A stretch of 64,000 nucleotides of DNA. Origin: Fulvimarina uroteuthidis (GTDB lineage Bacteria; Pseudomonadota; Alphaproteobacteria; Rhizobiales; Rhizobiaceae). Positions 17,875 through 29,493 of the stretch are shown in pieces (the first letter of the stretch is position 1; every line of letters starts with the position of its first letter). The translations under genes and the position numbers were made by a program. Below the pieces are notes generated by a model, which worked only from the letters and a program-made list of their open reading frames with translations, was not told the DNA's origin and ran no database searches. The stretch is taken from assembly GCF_034321785.1 (NCBI RefSeq), contig NZ_JAXLPB010000003.1, positions 482,173 through 546,172 on the forward strand, in the 5' to 3' direction.

Positions 17875-18215
17875 TGCCGTTGGCGGAGATCATGGGCTAT
17901 GTCGCGGCGTGCGTCACCGGGCTGATCGTCGTCATGCGGCTGGTCGACACCTATTTCGCCGAGCGCCACAAGGGCCGGAAGGCGGCGCAGGACCAGACGC
18001 GCGCGGCAGAGGTCGCAGTCTTCCAGCCGACGGCGGACCGCTACCCGCGCGCGACGATCGAGCAGCTGATCGGCGAAATCCATGCGAAGGTGGCCGAAAT
18101 TCACAGGATCGTCCTGACGGAGGATCAGGAACGGCGCGAGAACGAGCGCCGGAAACTGCAATCCGATCTGGAGGAGCTCGAGACCCTGCGCCAGAAGGAT
18201 CGCCGACGGACCTGA
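17874..18215 (+). CDS. Unrecognised small single-span protein with coiled tail
   Basis: A 113-residue protein. One N-terminal membrane span (MGYVAACVTGLIVVMRLV) is followed by a charged helical tail (about residues 30-113) rich in Glu, Arg and Gln, ending LEELETLRQKDRRRT. The topology resembles i-spanin or holin-associated proteins of phages, but no motif proves it. The start codon overlaps the stop of the upstream gene, with AGGGGAGCC in front, so the two are expressed together. They form an isolated cassette between pheA and dusA. Confidence 0.6.
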   Translation: MPLAEIMGYVAACVTGLIVVMRLVDTYFAERHKGRKAAQDQTRAAEVAVFQPTADRYPRATIEQLIGEIHAKVAEIHRIVLTEDQERRENERRKLQSDLEELETLRQKDRRRT

Positions 18216-18304
18216 CCGATCCGCCTTTGCCGACCCGGCCGGTTTCGCTGTAAGAGGGGCCACGCGGTCCGCGATAGATGTCGCCGAAACAGCACGAGGA
18301 AACC

Positions 18305-19342
18305 ATGGCCGAAATGCCGAGGAAGCAGGACGCAGCGCTGTACGGCGCAGGGCCGCTCTTTGCCGTTGCCCCCATGATCGACTGGACCGATCGCCATTGT
18401 CGTTTCTTCCACCGGCAATTGACCGGCCACGCGCTGCTGTACACCGAGATGATCGTGGCCGACGCGATCATCCACGGGCCGCGCGAGCGGCTGCTCGACT
18501 ACAGCGAGGCCGAGCATCCGGTCGCGCTCCAGCTGGGTGGCTCCGATCCGCAGAAGCTCGCAGCGGCCGTCACGATCGCGCGCGACTGGGGCTATGACGA
18601 GGTCAACCTCAATGTCGGCTGTCCGTCGGACCGGGTGCAATCGGGCACGTTCGGCGCCTGCCTGATGCGCGAGCCGGCGCTGGTCGGCGATTGCCTGGCG
18701 GCCATGCGGGATGCTGCCGGCGCGGTGCCCGTCACGGTCAAGTGCCGGCTCGGGGTCGACGATCAGGATATCGAGGACGCGCTGGATCGGCTGGCGCAAG
18801 AGGCGGTCCGGGCCGGGGTGTCGGCGATCTGGGTGCATGCGCGCAAGGCCTGGCTCCAGGGGCTGAGCCCCCGGGAGAACCGGGACATTCCGCCGCTCGA
18901 TTATGGGCGGGTCGCCCGCCTCAAGGCGACGCTTCCAGGCGAGTTCATCGGATTGAACGGCGGCCTGACATCGGTGCAAGATTCCCGGAACATCGCGGCG
19001 GAATTGGGTCTCGACGGCATCATGATGGGGCGCGCCGCCTACCAGACGCCGGAGGTGCTGGCCGATGTGGACCCTCTGTTCTACGGCGCCGATCACAGCC
19101 CGATCGACTATCCGGCGCTGATTGCCGCGATGGAAGCCTATGCGGCGCGCCACATCGCGTCGGGCGGCCGGCTGAACCAGGTGACCCGGCACATGCTCGG
19201 CCTGTTCAACGGCCTGCCGGGCGCGCGGCGCTGGCGCCAGATCCTGTCGTCCGAAGCGCCGAAAGCCGGTGCGTCGCCCGCCGTCATCCGCGAGGCGTTC
19301 GCGGCCGTCCGCCTGCCGGACACAGCCCGGAACGCCGCGTGA
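18305..19342 (+). CDS. dusA: tRNA-dihydrouridine(20/20a) synthase
   Basis: A 345-residue FMN enzyme that reduces uridine 20/20a in tRNA. It opens with FAVAPMIDWTDRHCR, and has the catalytic-Cys region NLNVGCPSDRVQSGTFGACL and the phosphate-binding segment LDGIMMGRAAYQTP. The C terminus has the DusA-type helical domain (RHMLGLFNGLPGARRWR). The ATG at 18305 follows GAGGAAACC; an alternative ATG at 18278 lacks a binding site. It is transcribed with the permease gene 66 bp downstream, or alone. Confidence 0.95.
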   Translation: MAEMPRKQDAALYGAGPLFAVAPMIDWTDRHCRFFHRQLTGHALLYTEMIVADAIIHGPRERLLDYSEAEHPVALQLGGSDPQKLAAAVTIARDWGYDEVNLNVGCPSDRVQSGTFGACLMREPALVGDCLAAMRDAAGAVPVTVKCRLGVDDQDIEDALDRLAQEAVRAGVSAIWVHARKAWLQGLSPRENRDIPPLDYGRVARLKATLPGEFIGLNGGLTSVQDSRNIAAELGLDGIMMGRAAYQTPEVLADVDPLFYGADHSPIDYPALIAAMEAYAARHIASGGRLNQVTRHMLGLFNGLPGARRWRQILSSEAPKAGASPAVIREAFAAVRLPDTARNAA

Positions 19343-19408
19343 GACCCGATCCCATCGGCTGTCGTTCGAGCCTGCGCGAAGCGATCGACCGCCGGAGCGC
19401 CGGGCCCC

Positions 19409-20236
19409 ATGATTGATGCGTTCGATTACCAGAGCCTTGCCGCCATCGTCGGCGCGCTCGCCCTTGCCGCGGCGCTTGCGGGATTTCTCGCCGGGCTCTT
19501 CGGCATCGGAGGCGGCGCCATCTACGTGCCGGTGCTCTACCAGACCTATCAATGGCTCGCGATTCCGGAGACGGTGGCGATGCATGTCGCGGTCGGAACG
19601 TCGATCGCGATCATCGTCCCGACCTCGGTCCGCTCGCTCGCAGCCCATCTCAGCCGCGACGCGGTCGATCGAACGCTCCTGAAGGAATGGCTGGTCGCCG
19701 TCCCCGCAGGCTCGATCGCGGGCGCCGTCCTCGCCGCCAGCGCATCGTCGGTGACGCTGCGGGGAATCTTCGCGGTCCTTGCCTTCGTGATCGCGCTCAA
19801 GCTCTTGTTCGGCCGCATCGAATGGACGATCGGGAAGGCCCTCCCGGGGCTTGCCGGTCGCTCGCTGGCCGGGGTGCTCATCGGCTTTCTGTCGGCGCTC
19901 ATCGGGATCGGCGGCGGGGTGCTCAACAACACGTTCATGACGCTGTACGGCCGGCCGATGATTCAGGCCGTCGCCACCAGCGCCGGTGTCGGTGCGCTGA
20001 TCGCCATACCCGGCGTTCTCACCTACGTGTATGGCGGCTGGGGCGAGCCCGACCTGCCGCCCTACAGCCTCGGTTTCGTCAGTCTTGCGACCGTCGCCCT
20101 GATCGCGCCCGTCTCGCTGGTCGCCGTGCCGCTCGGTGCCTCGCTCGCCCATCGCCTGTCGCGCCGGAAACTCGAGGTCGGGTTCGGCCTGTTCCTGCTC
20201 GTCGTGGCGGCCCGTTTCGCCATCAGCCTCGTCTGA
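19409..20236 (+). CDS. TauE/SafE family anion permease
   Basis: A 275-residue inner-membrane protein with about eight hydrophobic spans in two repeats. Each repeat carries the family Gly-rich motif (GLFGIGGGAIYVP near residue 30 and ALIGIGGGVLNN near residue 165). The family moves sulfite, sulfonates or related organic anions; the substrate here is unknown. No sulfur gene is nearby. It is convergent with the P450 gene, only 40 bp apart. Confidence 0.9.
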   Translation: MIDAFDYQSLAAIVGALALAAALAGFLAGLFGIGGGAIYVPVLYQTYQWLAIPETVAMHVAVGTSIAIIVPTSVRSLAAHLSRDAVDRTLLKEWLVAVPAGSIAGAVLAASASSVTLRGIFAVLAFVIALKLLFGRIEWTIGKALPGLAGRSLAGVLIGFLSALIGIGGGVLNNTFMTLYGRPMIQAVATSAGVGALIAIPGVLTYVYGGWGEPDLPPYSLGFVSLATVALIAPVSLVAVPLGASLAHRLSRRKLEVGFGLFLLVVAARFAISLV

Positions 20237-20276
20237 GGCGCCGGGATCGTCACGACGGCGAGCCGCACCCGACGGA

Positions 20277-21686
20277 TCAGCGCCGGCTGATCTTCATCGG
20301 CAAGCCGTTTTCGGGCTGTACGGTGATGCGCTGGACGACGTTCGGCTGGTTGCGGCCGTCATAATCGAAGCGCAGATCCCGCATCAGGACCGCCAGCGCG
20401 ATCACCGCTTCCTGCAGGGCGAAGCTCGCCCCGATGCAGATGCGCGGCCCGACGCCGAACGGCAGGTACTGGTAGCGATCGAGCGCGTCGCGATTTCCGG
20501 GCATGAACCGGTCCGGAATGAAATGGTCCGGCCGGTCCCAGAGCATCTCGTGGCGGTGGATGAGCCACGGCATGATCAGAACCGTCGAGCCCGCCGGGAT
20601 CGTCAGGTCGTTGAACTGATCGGCCTGGAGCGCCGTGCGGTTCAGCGAAGGCGCGGGCGGATAGAGCCGCATGGATTCCTCGAACACCGCGCGGGTGCGG
20701 GGCAGGGCGTCGAGATATTGGCTCGGATGGTCCAGCGTCGGAACCACACGGTCGATTTCCTCCTCGACCATCCGCCGCTCGTCCGGTGCCTGGCTGAGAA
20801 GATAGAAGGTCCAGGCGAGCGAGCGCGCCGTGGTCTCGTGACCGGCGCCGATGAAGGTGATGATATTGTCCTCGATCTCGTCGCGCGACAGCCCGTCCGC
20901 CTTGAGGAGAAGCGTGAGCAGATCCGGCGGCGCGCCGTCCGGGTCGCGGTCCAGCTGACGCTTGCGCTTCTCGATCGTCTCGGCGATCAGCTGGCGGAAA
21001 TAGTTCATGGACTTGCGGCCGCGCATGCGCCGGAAACGCGGGAGAAAGTCCGGCGCACCAAGAAGGTCCAGCGGATCGACGCGGCCCATCGAGCCGAGGA
21101 AATCACTCGTCGAGCGGGCAAACGCGTCCGGTTCGGAGGCGATATCGTCGGAAAAGAGCGTCGCCTGCAGGATGTCGAACGTCAGCAGCGTCGTCTCGTG
21201 GCTGATGTCGACGGTCTGGCCCGCCATCCCGCTCAGCCGCTCCTGCGCTTTCTGCGAGCGGGCGGCCATGGGTTCGGTGAAGCCGGCGATGTGGCGCGGC
21301 GTGAAGATCGGGGCGATCGCCTTGCGCGTCCGCCGCCAGAGCTGGCCTTCCGCCGTCAGGAGCCCGTCGCGCAGCAGCGGCCGCAGGATGCGCTGGCGCA
21401 GGGGCTGCATGACGTAATTCTTCGCATTGTCGACGAGAAGATGTCGCACGGCCTTCGGATCGTTCACGACGATGTTCGGGACGCCGAGCCAGCTTCCGAC
21501 GATGTACGGCTCCTTGAAGGCCCGCGTGCCCCAGATTTCGATGGGATTGCGCGATGCGGTCTTCAGGAACCCGAAAAAGCCGAGCGGCTCGGAATGGGGC
21601 ACCGGCGCCGGTGCCCGGAAGGGACGGGGTCTTGACGGGACGTCCGGCGAGACGAGCGTGTCGGCGGCATGCAAGGCATTGGACAT
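20277..21686 (-). CDS. Cytochrome P450
   Basis: A 469-residue soluble monooxygenase with all P450 landmarks: I-helix AGHETT (oxygen activation), K-helix EESMR (ExxR), PERF-type DRFMPGN and the haem-thiolate loop FGVGPRICIG. It has no membrane anchor or fused reductase, and no ferredoxin or ferredoxin reductase gene is adjacent, so electrons must come from elsewhere. The ATG at 21686 is chosen over a GTG at 21749; neither has a strong binding site. The substrate is unknown. General resemblance is to bacterial P450s near fatty-acid or alkane hydroxylases. It is divergent from gyrB. Confidence 0.94.
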   Translation of the reverse strand: MSNALHAADTLVSPDVPSRPRPFRAPAPVPHSEPLGFFGFLKTASRNPIEIWGTRAFKEPYIVGSWLGVPNIVVNDPKAVRHLLVDNAKNYVMQPLRQRILRPLLRDGLLTAEGQLWRRTRKAIAPIFTPRHIAGFTEPMAARSQKAQERLSGMAGQTVDISHETTLLTFDILQATLFSDDIASEPDAFARSTSDFLGSMGRVDPLDLLGAPDFLPRFRRMRGRKSMNYFRQLIAETIEKRKRQLDRDPDGAPPDLLTLLLKADGLSRDEIEDNIITFIGAGHETTARSLAWTFYLLSQAPDERRMVEEEIDRVVPTLDHPSQYLDALPRTRAVFEESMRLYPPAPSLNRTALQADQFNDLTIPAGSTVLIMPWLIHRHEMLWDRPDHFIPDRFMPGNRDALDRYQYLPFGVGPRICIGASFALQEAVIALAVLMRDLRFDYDGRNQPNVVQRITVQPENGLPMKISRR

Positions 21687-21931
21687 GAAGGAAAATCGCC
21701 GTTTCGTTGCGGGAGCGTTTCGATATTCTTGAATATGGGTTCGCCGCACCGCCGCGTCGAGCGGGGCGCGTGGACGCGGGGAGAGGACCCTATGCCTGCG
21801 TTGGACGGACAGGGCGTTACCCGGCAGGAAATCTATGCAAGTCCAGACGCCAAGGCCCAGCTGTCATCGATCCGTGGACGGCCTGACCGCGAAAGTGTCA
21901 AGCCGCTTTCATCCTATGCCTCAAGTCTTTA

Positions 21932-21937
21932 TATACT
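21932..21937 (+). promoter_or_regulatory. Candidate gyrB -10 element
   Basis: TATACT lies within an A+T-rich stretch (CTTTATATACTAGAGG) 78 bases before the gyrB start, between the divergent P450 and gyrB genes. The upstream hexamer is poor (TTTCAT with 19-bp spacing), so the call is tentative. Confidence 0.35.
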
Positions 21938-22015
21938 AGAGGTCGATAGAGGCGATTCGTCGCCGGGGTGCGTGCCGTTTCGCACACGCGCCTTCGAATG
22001 AATGCAAGGAAGACC

Positions 22016-24454
<2,439 letters not shown>

Positions 24455-24597
24455 TCGGCCCGTCGATGTGTTCTCCAGTGATCGGAGCTCATCGATACCC
24501 GGTTGCGTTGATGATTTGCGTGATCGCGCTGCCTGCGCCTTTACGAAGCGACGTCTCTTGCGTGCGCCGTCCAAGCCCCAGGGAGCGCGCACCACTC

Positions 24598-25080
24598 TCA
24601 GCGGCCGGCTGCCTTATCTGCATGGGGCGGATCCCCGCGATCCCGGGGAACGTCGGAGCTCGCCGCGGTGACGGACCTTGCGCTGTGTTCGGCGTCGATG
24701 GTGCGCGTGTCGCCGGTCACGACGATCGTGCGGGTCGCGTCGACGTCGGCGTAGATCCAGAGGATCTTCATCGGTTCGGTGTCCGAGGCGTTGATGAAGC
24801 GATGCGGCAGGTTGGCAGGGATGAAGGTCGTGTCTTGCGCCTTCAGCGCGTGCCGCTCGCCGTCGATCTCGGCGATGGCGTTGCCCTCGAGGAGGATGAC
24901 GCTTTCTTCGCAATTATGGCTGTGGACCGGGATCGCCGCACCCGGTTCGAACACCGTGATGCCGTTGATGAAACTCGTCGTCCCCGACGCGCGATTGACG
25001 AGGGGTATCGTGCGGGCTCCGCCGCCGCGCTCGTGTGCCTCGATCTCGTCGGGGCGGAAGATGTGGGGCTTCTGGCTCAT
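24598..25080 (-). CDS. Cupin-domain protein
   Basis: A 160-residue single-domain cupin. The two cupin motifs are GAAIPVHSHNCEESVILLEG (metal-binding His, His and Glu) and, near residues 85-100, PANLPHRFINASD (third His). It could be a small isomerase, a dioxygenase or a sensor. The ATG at 25080 overlaps the stop of the aldehyde-dehydrogenase remnant by 4 bp, placing it last in the aconitase operon. Specific function is unknown. Confidence 0.85.
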   Translation of the reverse strand: MSQKPHIFRPDEIEAHERGGGARTIPLVNRASGTTSFINGITVFEPGAAIPVHSHNCEESVILLEGNAIAEIDGERHALKAQDTTFIPANLPHRFINASDTEPMKILWIYADVDATRTIVVTGDTRTIDAEHSARSVTAASSDVPRDRGDPPHADKAAGR

Positions 25081-25373
25081 CAGGTCGCCTTCCGTTCGGT
25101 CTGCGCGGTGAGGTCGCCGACCTTGAGGGCTCGCACGCCGGCGACGAACAGCTCGACGAAGCGGTCCGCGACGCTCTCCCCGACGCTGAAGCGCCTGGCG
25201 TTCACGCAGGACTGGCCGACATTGATGGATCGCGCCTTCGCCGCGACCTTGGCCGCTTCCCTGAGGTCGACGTAGACGTCGCAGGTCGCCGCACACTTCT
25301 CGATCTCCGCGTCGGACTGGAACTCGTCGCGCGCGAGTTCCTCGCCGGTTGCACGGTTGTTGGACGTGATCAT
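25080..25373 (-). pseudogene. Aldehyde dehydrogenase, internally deleted remnant
   Basis: A 97-codon frame. Residues 1-27 (NRATGEELARDEFQSDAEIE) match the N terminus of succinate-semialdehyde-type aldehyde dehydrogenases. Residues 42 onward match the catalytic-Cys region in mid-protein (NVGQSC, then VADRFVELFVAGVRALKVGD). About 230 residues between these parts, and everything after about residue 330 of a normal 460-480-residue enzyme, are missing. It cannot be an active dehydrogenase. ATGA overlaps at both ends (with the aconitase stop and the cupin start) are intact, so it may persist as a translational bridge. Confidence 0.75.
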
Positions 25374-28126
25374 CGATCGATTCCCCGAAGGGCCGCAGAC
25401 ATGAGGTTGTCGGGACGAGGTGTGAGCGTCGGTGAAGCCGCCAGCCCGCGCTGCCGGTCGTCGGATGCGCTCGCGCCGAGCCTGTCGAGGATCAGCGGAA
25501 CGATGCCGCCTGCCGCAAGCTGGCTCACCTCGAGCCCGGTCTCGACCGCGGCGACCGCATCGACACACAGGACCGAGCCATCGGCGCGGACGATGCGGAT
25601 CGGCACGCCCGTCCGCGGCGACAGACGGTCGAGCGGGACGTCGATCTCGATCGTGGCCTTTGCCGACAACCCCAGGGAGGAGGGATGCGATCCGGCCGGC
25701 AGTTCGAGAGGAAGGACGCCCATGGCGATGAGGTTCGTACGGTGGATCCGCTCGAAGCTCGAGGCGATCACCGCGCGCACGCCAAGAAGCGCGACGCCTT
25801 TCGCAGCCCAATCCCGGGACGAGCCCATCCCGTACCGCTCGCCCGCGACGATCACGACGGACGTTCCTTCCGCCTCGTAGAGTTCGGCGGCTTCCCGTAG
25901 GCTGACGCGTGTCCCGCTGGCAGCGTGCAATGTCCGCGCGCCACGCAGTTCGGCAACCAACGCATTGGAGACGGAGCGGTTGTCAAAGAGGCCGCGGACC
26001 ATGGCCTCGAAGTTCCCTCGCCGTGATGCGAACACGTTGAGATCCGAGGGGTCTTCACCTTCCTCGACGAGATGCTGTGCCGCTTCGGACCCCGGCATGA
26101 TTTTGCCGGCAGGGGAGATGTGGTCGGTGGTGATGTCGTCGCCCAGCACCAGAAGAGGCACTGCGGTGTAGGAGCCGAGCCGGGTCCGTCCTGCTCCTTT
26201 CGTGAAGGGTGGACGGCGAATGTAAGTCGAGGCGTCGTCCCACGGGAAACGTTTGCCGGTCGGCGCGTCGAGTTCACGCCAGGCCCGGCTCGCCGCCGCC
26301 TCGGCGAAGGCTTCCGGGAAATCGGCAAGGTCGATCGCGTTCGCGCAGGCACGATCGATCTCGGCCGAGGTCGGCCACAGGTCGGAAAGGAACACCGGAG
26401 TGCCGCCTGCGGTCCTTGCGAGCGGATCCTTCGTCACATCCTTCACGATGTCCCCGGCCAAAGCGTAGGCGATGACCATCGGGGGCGAGGCGAGGAAGCC
26501 GAGGTCCAGGCGCGGATGCACGCGTCCGGGGAAATTGCGATTGCCCGACAGGACGGCGACGGCCGTCCCGCCTTTGTCCAGTGCATCCTCGACCGCGACG
26601 GGCAGGGGGCCGGAATTGCCGATGCATGTCGTGCAACCGAAACCGACAATGTCGAAGCCGATCGAGGCGAGGTCGTCGAGGAGCCCGGCGCGTCGCAGAT
26701 ACCGTTCGGCTGCCGGCGAGCCCGGCGCGAGCGAGGTCTTCACCCAGGGCGCAGGGCGTATGCCGAGCGCACGGGCCTTCCGAGCCACCAACCCGGCCGC
26801 CAGAAGCAAGCGGGGATCCGTGGTGTTCGTGCAGCTCGTGATGGCCGCGATGGCGACGGCGCCATCCGGGGTCGTCGTGCCGTGGAGCGATCCCTCGGCG
26901 AGCGGGCGGGCGATCGCCGCCTCCACCGACGCGCGCGCATCCCGGGGGGACAGAAGGTCCTGCGGCCGCCGAGGTCCCGCGAGGCTGGGCGCCAGCGTCG
27001 AAAGGTCGAGGTCGACGGTCGCGGTGTAGGTCGGAACGGCGTCGGGATCGAACCACAGGCCTTGCCGTCTTGTCGCGACCTCGGCGCGTTCGACGACGGA
27101 CGAGGGACGGCCTGTCGTTCGCAGGTAGTCGATCGTCCGCTCGTCGACCGGGAAGAACCCGGTCGTCGCGCCGTATTCGGGCGCCATGTTGGCGACGACG
27201 GCACGGTCCCCGGCCGACAGCGTCGACACGCCGGGCCCGAAGAACTCGACGAACTCGCCCGTCACACCATGGGCGCGGAGGCGCTGAGTGACGGCGAGCG
27301 CGAGGTCGGTCGACAGCACGCCCTCCGGCAGGGATCCGACGAGGCGGACGCCGACGACCTCCGGCAGGCGCAGCATGACTGGCATGCCGAGCATCACGCC
27401 CTCCGCCTCGAGACCCCCGACACCCCAGCCAAGGACCCCGATGCCGTTGATCATCGGAGTGTGGCTGTCGGTGCCGATCAGCGTGTCGGGGAACACCCAG
27501 GGCCGGTCCCCGATCTCGGCGGTTCGGCTGACCGTGGCGAGCTGCTCCAGGTTCAGCGTGTGCATGATGCCTGTGCCAGGAGGGTTCACACGCAGGCCGG
27601 GCAGGGCGATCGTCGCCCATTTCATCAGGCGGTAGCGTTCGGCATTCCGTTCGAGCTCGATCGCCATGTTGGCCCCCAGGGCGTTCGGCGTGCCATAGCG
27701 GTCCACCGCGACGGAGTGGTCCACCGACACGTCGATCGGGATCGCCGGTCGAAGGAGTGCGGGATCGAGGCCCGCCTCCGCCAGCGCGTCGCGCATGCCG
27801 GCAATGTCCACGAGCGCGGGAACGCACGTCGTGTCGTGCATCAGGATGCGGGACGGTCGGAAGGCTATCTCAGTTTCGCTGCGTCCATGCCCGAGCCATC
27901 CTAAAAAGGCAGGGGTGAAATCCTCCATTTCGGCAATCGCGGCATGGCGAAGGACGTTCTCGGCCAGGATGCGAATGACCCAGGGCATCCGATCCAGCGC
28001 CGGACCGAACGCGGCACGAAGGTCGATCAGAGCATGGTGGCGACCGTCCACCATGACGCTGGCGACAACCGACGCCATATCGTCGTCGGACGCTCGATGG
28101 CTTCCCGAAGCTCTGCCTCCGTTCAC
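25370..28126 (-). CDS. Aconitate hydratase (AcnA type)
   Basis: About 918 residues, AcnA/IRP layout. Cluster Cys ligands appear in SCTNTTDP and GFGCTTCIGNSG; substrate loops include IGTDSHTPMINGIGVLGWG; the swivel domain has ERYGMGSSRDWAAKGV. A GTG at 28126 preceded by GGAGGG is chosen; an ATG at 28078 would give 902 residues. The family isomerises citrate/isocitrate through cis-aconitate, but some members act on methylcitrate or related tricarboxylates. Because it sits in an inducible-looking transport operon rather than alone, it may be a specialised copy. The start region is uncertain. Confidence 0.92.
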   Translation of the reverse strand: MNGGRASGSHRASDDDMASVVASVMVDGRHHALIDLRAAFGPALDRMPWVIRILAENVLRHAAIAEMEDFTPAFLGWLGHGRSETEIAFRPSRILMHDTTCVPALVDIAGMRDALAEAGLDPALLRPAIPIDVSVDHSVAVDRYGTPNALGANMAIELERNAERYRLMKWATIALPGLRVNPPGTGIMHTLNLEQLATVSRTAEIGDRPWVFPDTLIGTDSHTPMINGIGVLGWGVGGLEAEGVMLGMPVMLRLPEVVGVRLVGSLPEGVLSTDLALAVTQRLRAHGVTGEFVEFFGPGVSTLSAGDRAVVANMAPEYGATTGFFPVDERTIDYLRTTGRPSSVVERAEVATRRQGLWFDPDAVPTYTATVDLDLSTLAPSLAGPRRPQDLLSPRDARASVEAAIARPLAEGSLHGTTTPDGAVAIAAITSCTNTTDPRLLLAAGLVARKARALGIRPAPWVKTSLAPGSPAAERYLRRAGLLDDLASIGFDIVGFGCTTCIGNSGPLPVAVEDALDKGGTAVAVLSGNRNFPGRVHPRLDLGFLASPPMVIAYALAGDIVKDVTKDPLARTAGGTPVFLSDLWPTSAEIDRACANAIDLADFPEAFAEAAASRAWRELDAPTGKRFPWDDASTYIRRPPFTKGAGRTRLGSYTAVPLLVLGDDITTDHISPAGKIMPGSEAAQHLVEEGEDPSDLNVFASRRGNFEAMVRGLFDNRSVSNALVAELRGARTLHAASGTRVSLREAAELYEAEGTSVVIVAGERYGMGSSRDWAAKGVALLGVRAVIASSFERIHRTNLIAMGVLPLELPAGSHPSSLGLSAKATIEIDVPLDRLSPRTGVPIRIVRADGSVLCVDAVAAVETGLEVSQLAAGGIVPLILDRLGASASDDRQRGLAASPTLTPRPDNLMSAALRGIDR

Positions 28127-28137
28127 CGTGCCCTCCG

Positions 28138-28362
28138 TCAGGACAGGCGGCCGGACGAGACGAGGACGCCGTCCGCGTCGACGTCGGTCCAGCAACCGGA
28201 GCGGAACCCGGCGCCGGGCGCGGCGGCCCGGTCGAGCGACAGGCTGTCGTCCAAGATATTGACGGTCTCGGCGTCGGCCGATCCGGAAGCGAAGGCCTGC
28301 CGGATCGGATCGACCGCGATCGGGGTGGCGTGGATCAGCGCAATGCGCAGCCTGGCGGGCAT
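28138..28362 (-). pseudogene. Asp/Glu racemase-family remnant
   Basis: A 74-codon frame. The first 48 residues resemble the N terminus of the Asp/Glu racemase-like family (RIALIHATPIAVDPIRQAF, then AETVNILDDSLSLDRA). The remainder (residues 50-74) does not continue that fold, and members of the family are about 220-240 residues. It ends 12 nt before the aconitase GTG. It is best read as a 5' fragment left by a deletion. The short product has no expected activity. Confidence 0.6.
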
Positions 28363-28386
28363 GGATCTCTCCGTGTTGGGATTCGG

Positions 28387-28407
28387 GGGCCGGCTCTCCG
28401 CCGGCCC
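28387..28407 (-). repeat. Perfect G+C hairpin between ATPase gene and racemase remnant
   Basis: GGGCCGGC / GCCGGCCC, an 8-bp perfect stem with a 5-nt loop and no T run on either side. It lies in the 54-nt gap between the two reading frames. It could stabilise the upstream transporter part of the mRNA. Confidence 0.5.
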
Positions 28408-28416
28408 ACCTGTTCG

Positions 28417-29493
28417 TCAGCCTTGAGCGGCAGGGAAGACCCAGACGCTTTCGGGCGGGAACTCCGCGTAGACCTTTCCGCCCGGAAGGCGTCGATTGCC
28501 GTTCGCCTTCACGGCGAAGTCGCCACGCCGCACGCGATACTCCCAGCGGTCACCCAGATAGACGCTGTCGTCGAGCTGCATCTCCAGGCGGTTCGGTCCC
28601 GGCGCGTCGCCGATGGTGATCCGTTCCACGCGGATCACCGCCTGCGCGTCGACGGAAGGGGACAGTCCCTGCCGTTCGCGCACGACACCGTCGAGTTCCC
28701 AGCCCTCGCCGCCGATCCGGGCGACGTCGCCGTCCATCGAAAGCAGCTTGCCGCGGGCGATGTTGTTCGCGCCGAGGAAGTCCGCCGCGTAGAAGCTGGT
28801 CGGATTCGAATAGATCTCGTGCGGGGTCCCCTCCTGCACGATCCGTCCGTTCTGAAGCAGCAGGATGTGGTCGGCGGCCGCCAAGGCCTCGGTTTGGTCA
28901 TGCGTGACGAGGATGGCGCAGATCTCGAGGTCGAGGATCAGTTTGCGGATCCAGTATCGGGCCTCCTCGCGCAGCTTGGCGTCGAGGTTCGACAGAGGCT
29001 CGTCGAGAAGCAGCACCCGCGGCTCGTAGACGAGCGCCCGGCAGATCGCCACGCGCTGCTGCTGGCCGCCGGAAAGCTGGCTCGGATAGCGATCGGCAAG
29101 GTGACCGAGACCGAGACGCTCCAGGATGTGCTGGATGCGCCGATCCATGTCGGCCTTGTTCACCCCGCGCAGTTTCAGGCCATAGCCGACATTCTCCTTC
29201 ACCGTACGATGCGGCCAGAGAGCGTAGGACTGGAACACGAGACCGATGTTGCGCTGCTCGGGAGGCAGGAGGATCCGCTTGTCGGAGTCCATCGCGACCT
29301 TGTCCCCGATCCTGATGTGGCCGATCTCGGGCTGCTCGAGGCCCGCGATGCATCGCAGGAGCGTCGTCTTGCCGGAGCCCGAGGCTCCGAGGAGCGCCAC
29401 GATGGACCCGCGATCAGCGGTGAAGGACGCGCCCTTCAGGATCTGGAGTCCGCCCAGCCACTTCTGGACGTTCTTGACGACGAGTTCAGTCAT
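28417..29493 (-). CDS. ABC transporter ATPase (ferric/polyamine/phosphonate type)
   Basis: 358 residues. Walker A GASGSGKT, Q-loop VFQSYALWPH, signature LSGGQQQR, Walker B VLLLDEP and the C-terminal TOBE-type regulatory region (about residues 270-350). This is the MoaT/AfuC/PotA class. Its ATG overlaps the permease gene by 8 bp. It energises the permease encoded directly upstream. Substrate is not decided by the ATPase. Confidence 0.92.
   Translation of the reverse strand: MTELVVKNVQKWLGGLQILKGASFTADRGSIVALLGASGSGKTTLLRCIAGLEQPEIGHIRIGDKVAMDSDKRILLPPEQRNIGLVFQSYALWPHRTVKENVGYGLKLRGVNKADMDRRIQHILERLGLGHLADRYPSQLSGGQQQRVAICRALVYEPRVLLLDEPLSNLDAKLREEARYWIRKLILDLEICAILVTHDQTEALAAADHILLLQNGRIVQEGTPHEIYSNPTSFYAADFLGANNIARGKLLSMDGDVARIGGEGWELDGVVRERQGLSPSVDAQAVIRVERITIGDAPGPNRLEMQLDDSVYLGDRWEYRVRRGDFAVKANGNRRLPGGKVYAEFPPESVWVFPAAQG

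Noticed and set aside
18125..20152. A 675-codon minus-strand open frame
   Set aside because: Runs opposite dusA and the TauE/SafE gene, both of which are certain.
26072..27904. A 610-codon plus-strand open frame
   Set aside because: It lies opposite aconitase and is Arg/Gly-rich without any family motif; a shadow.
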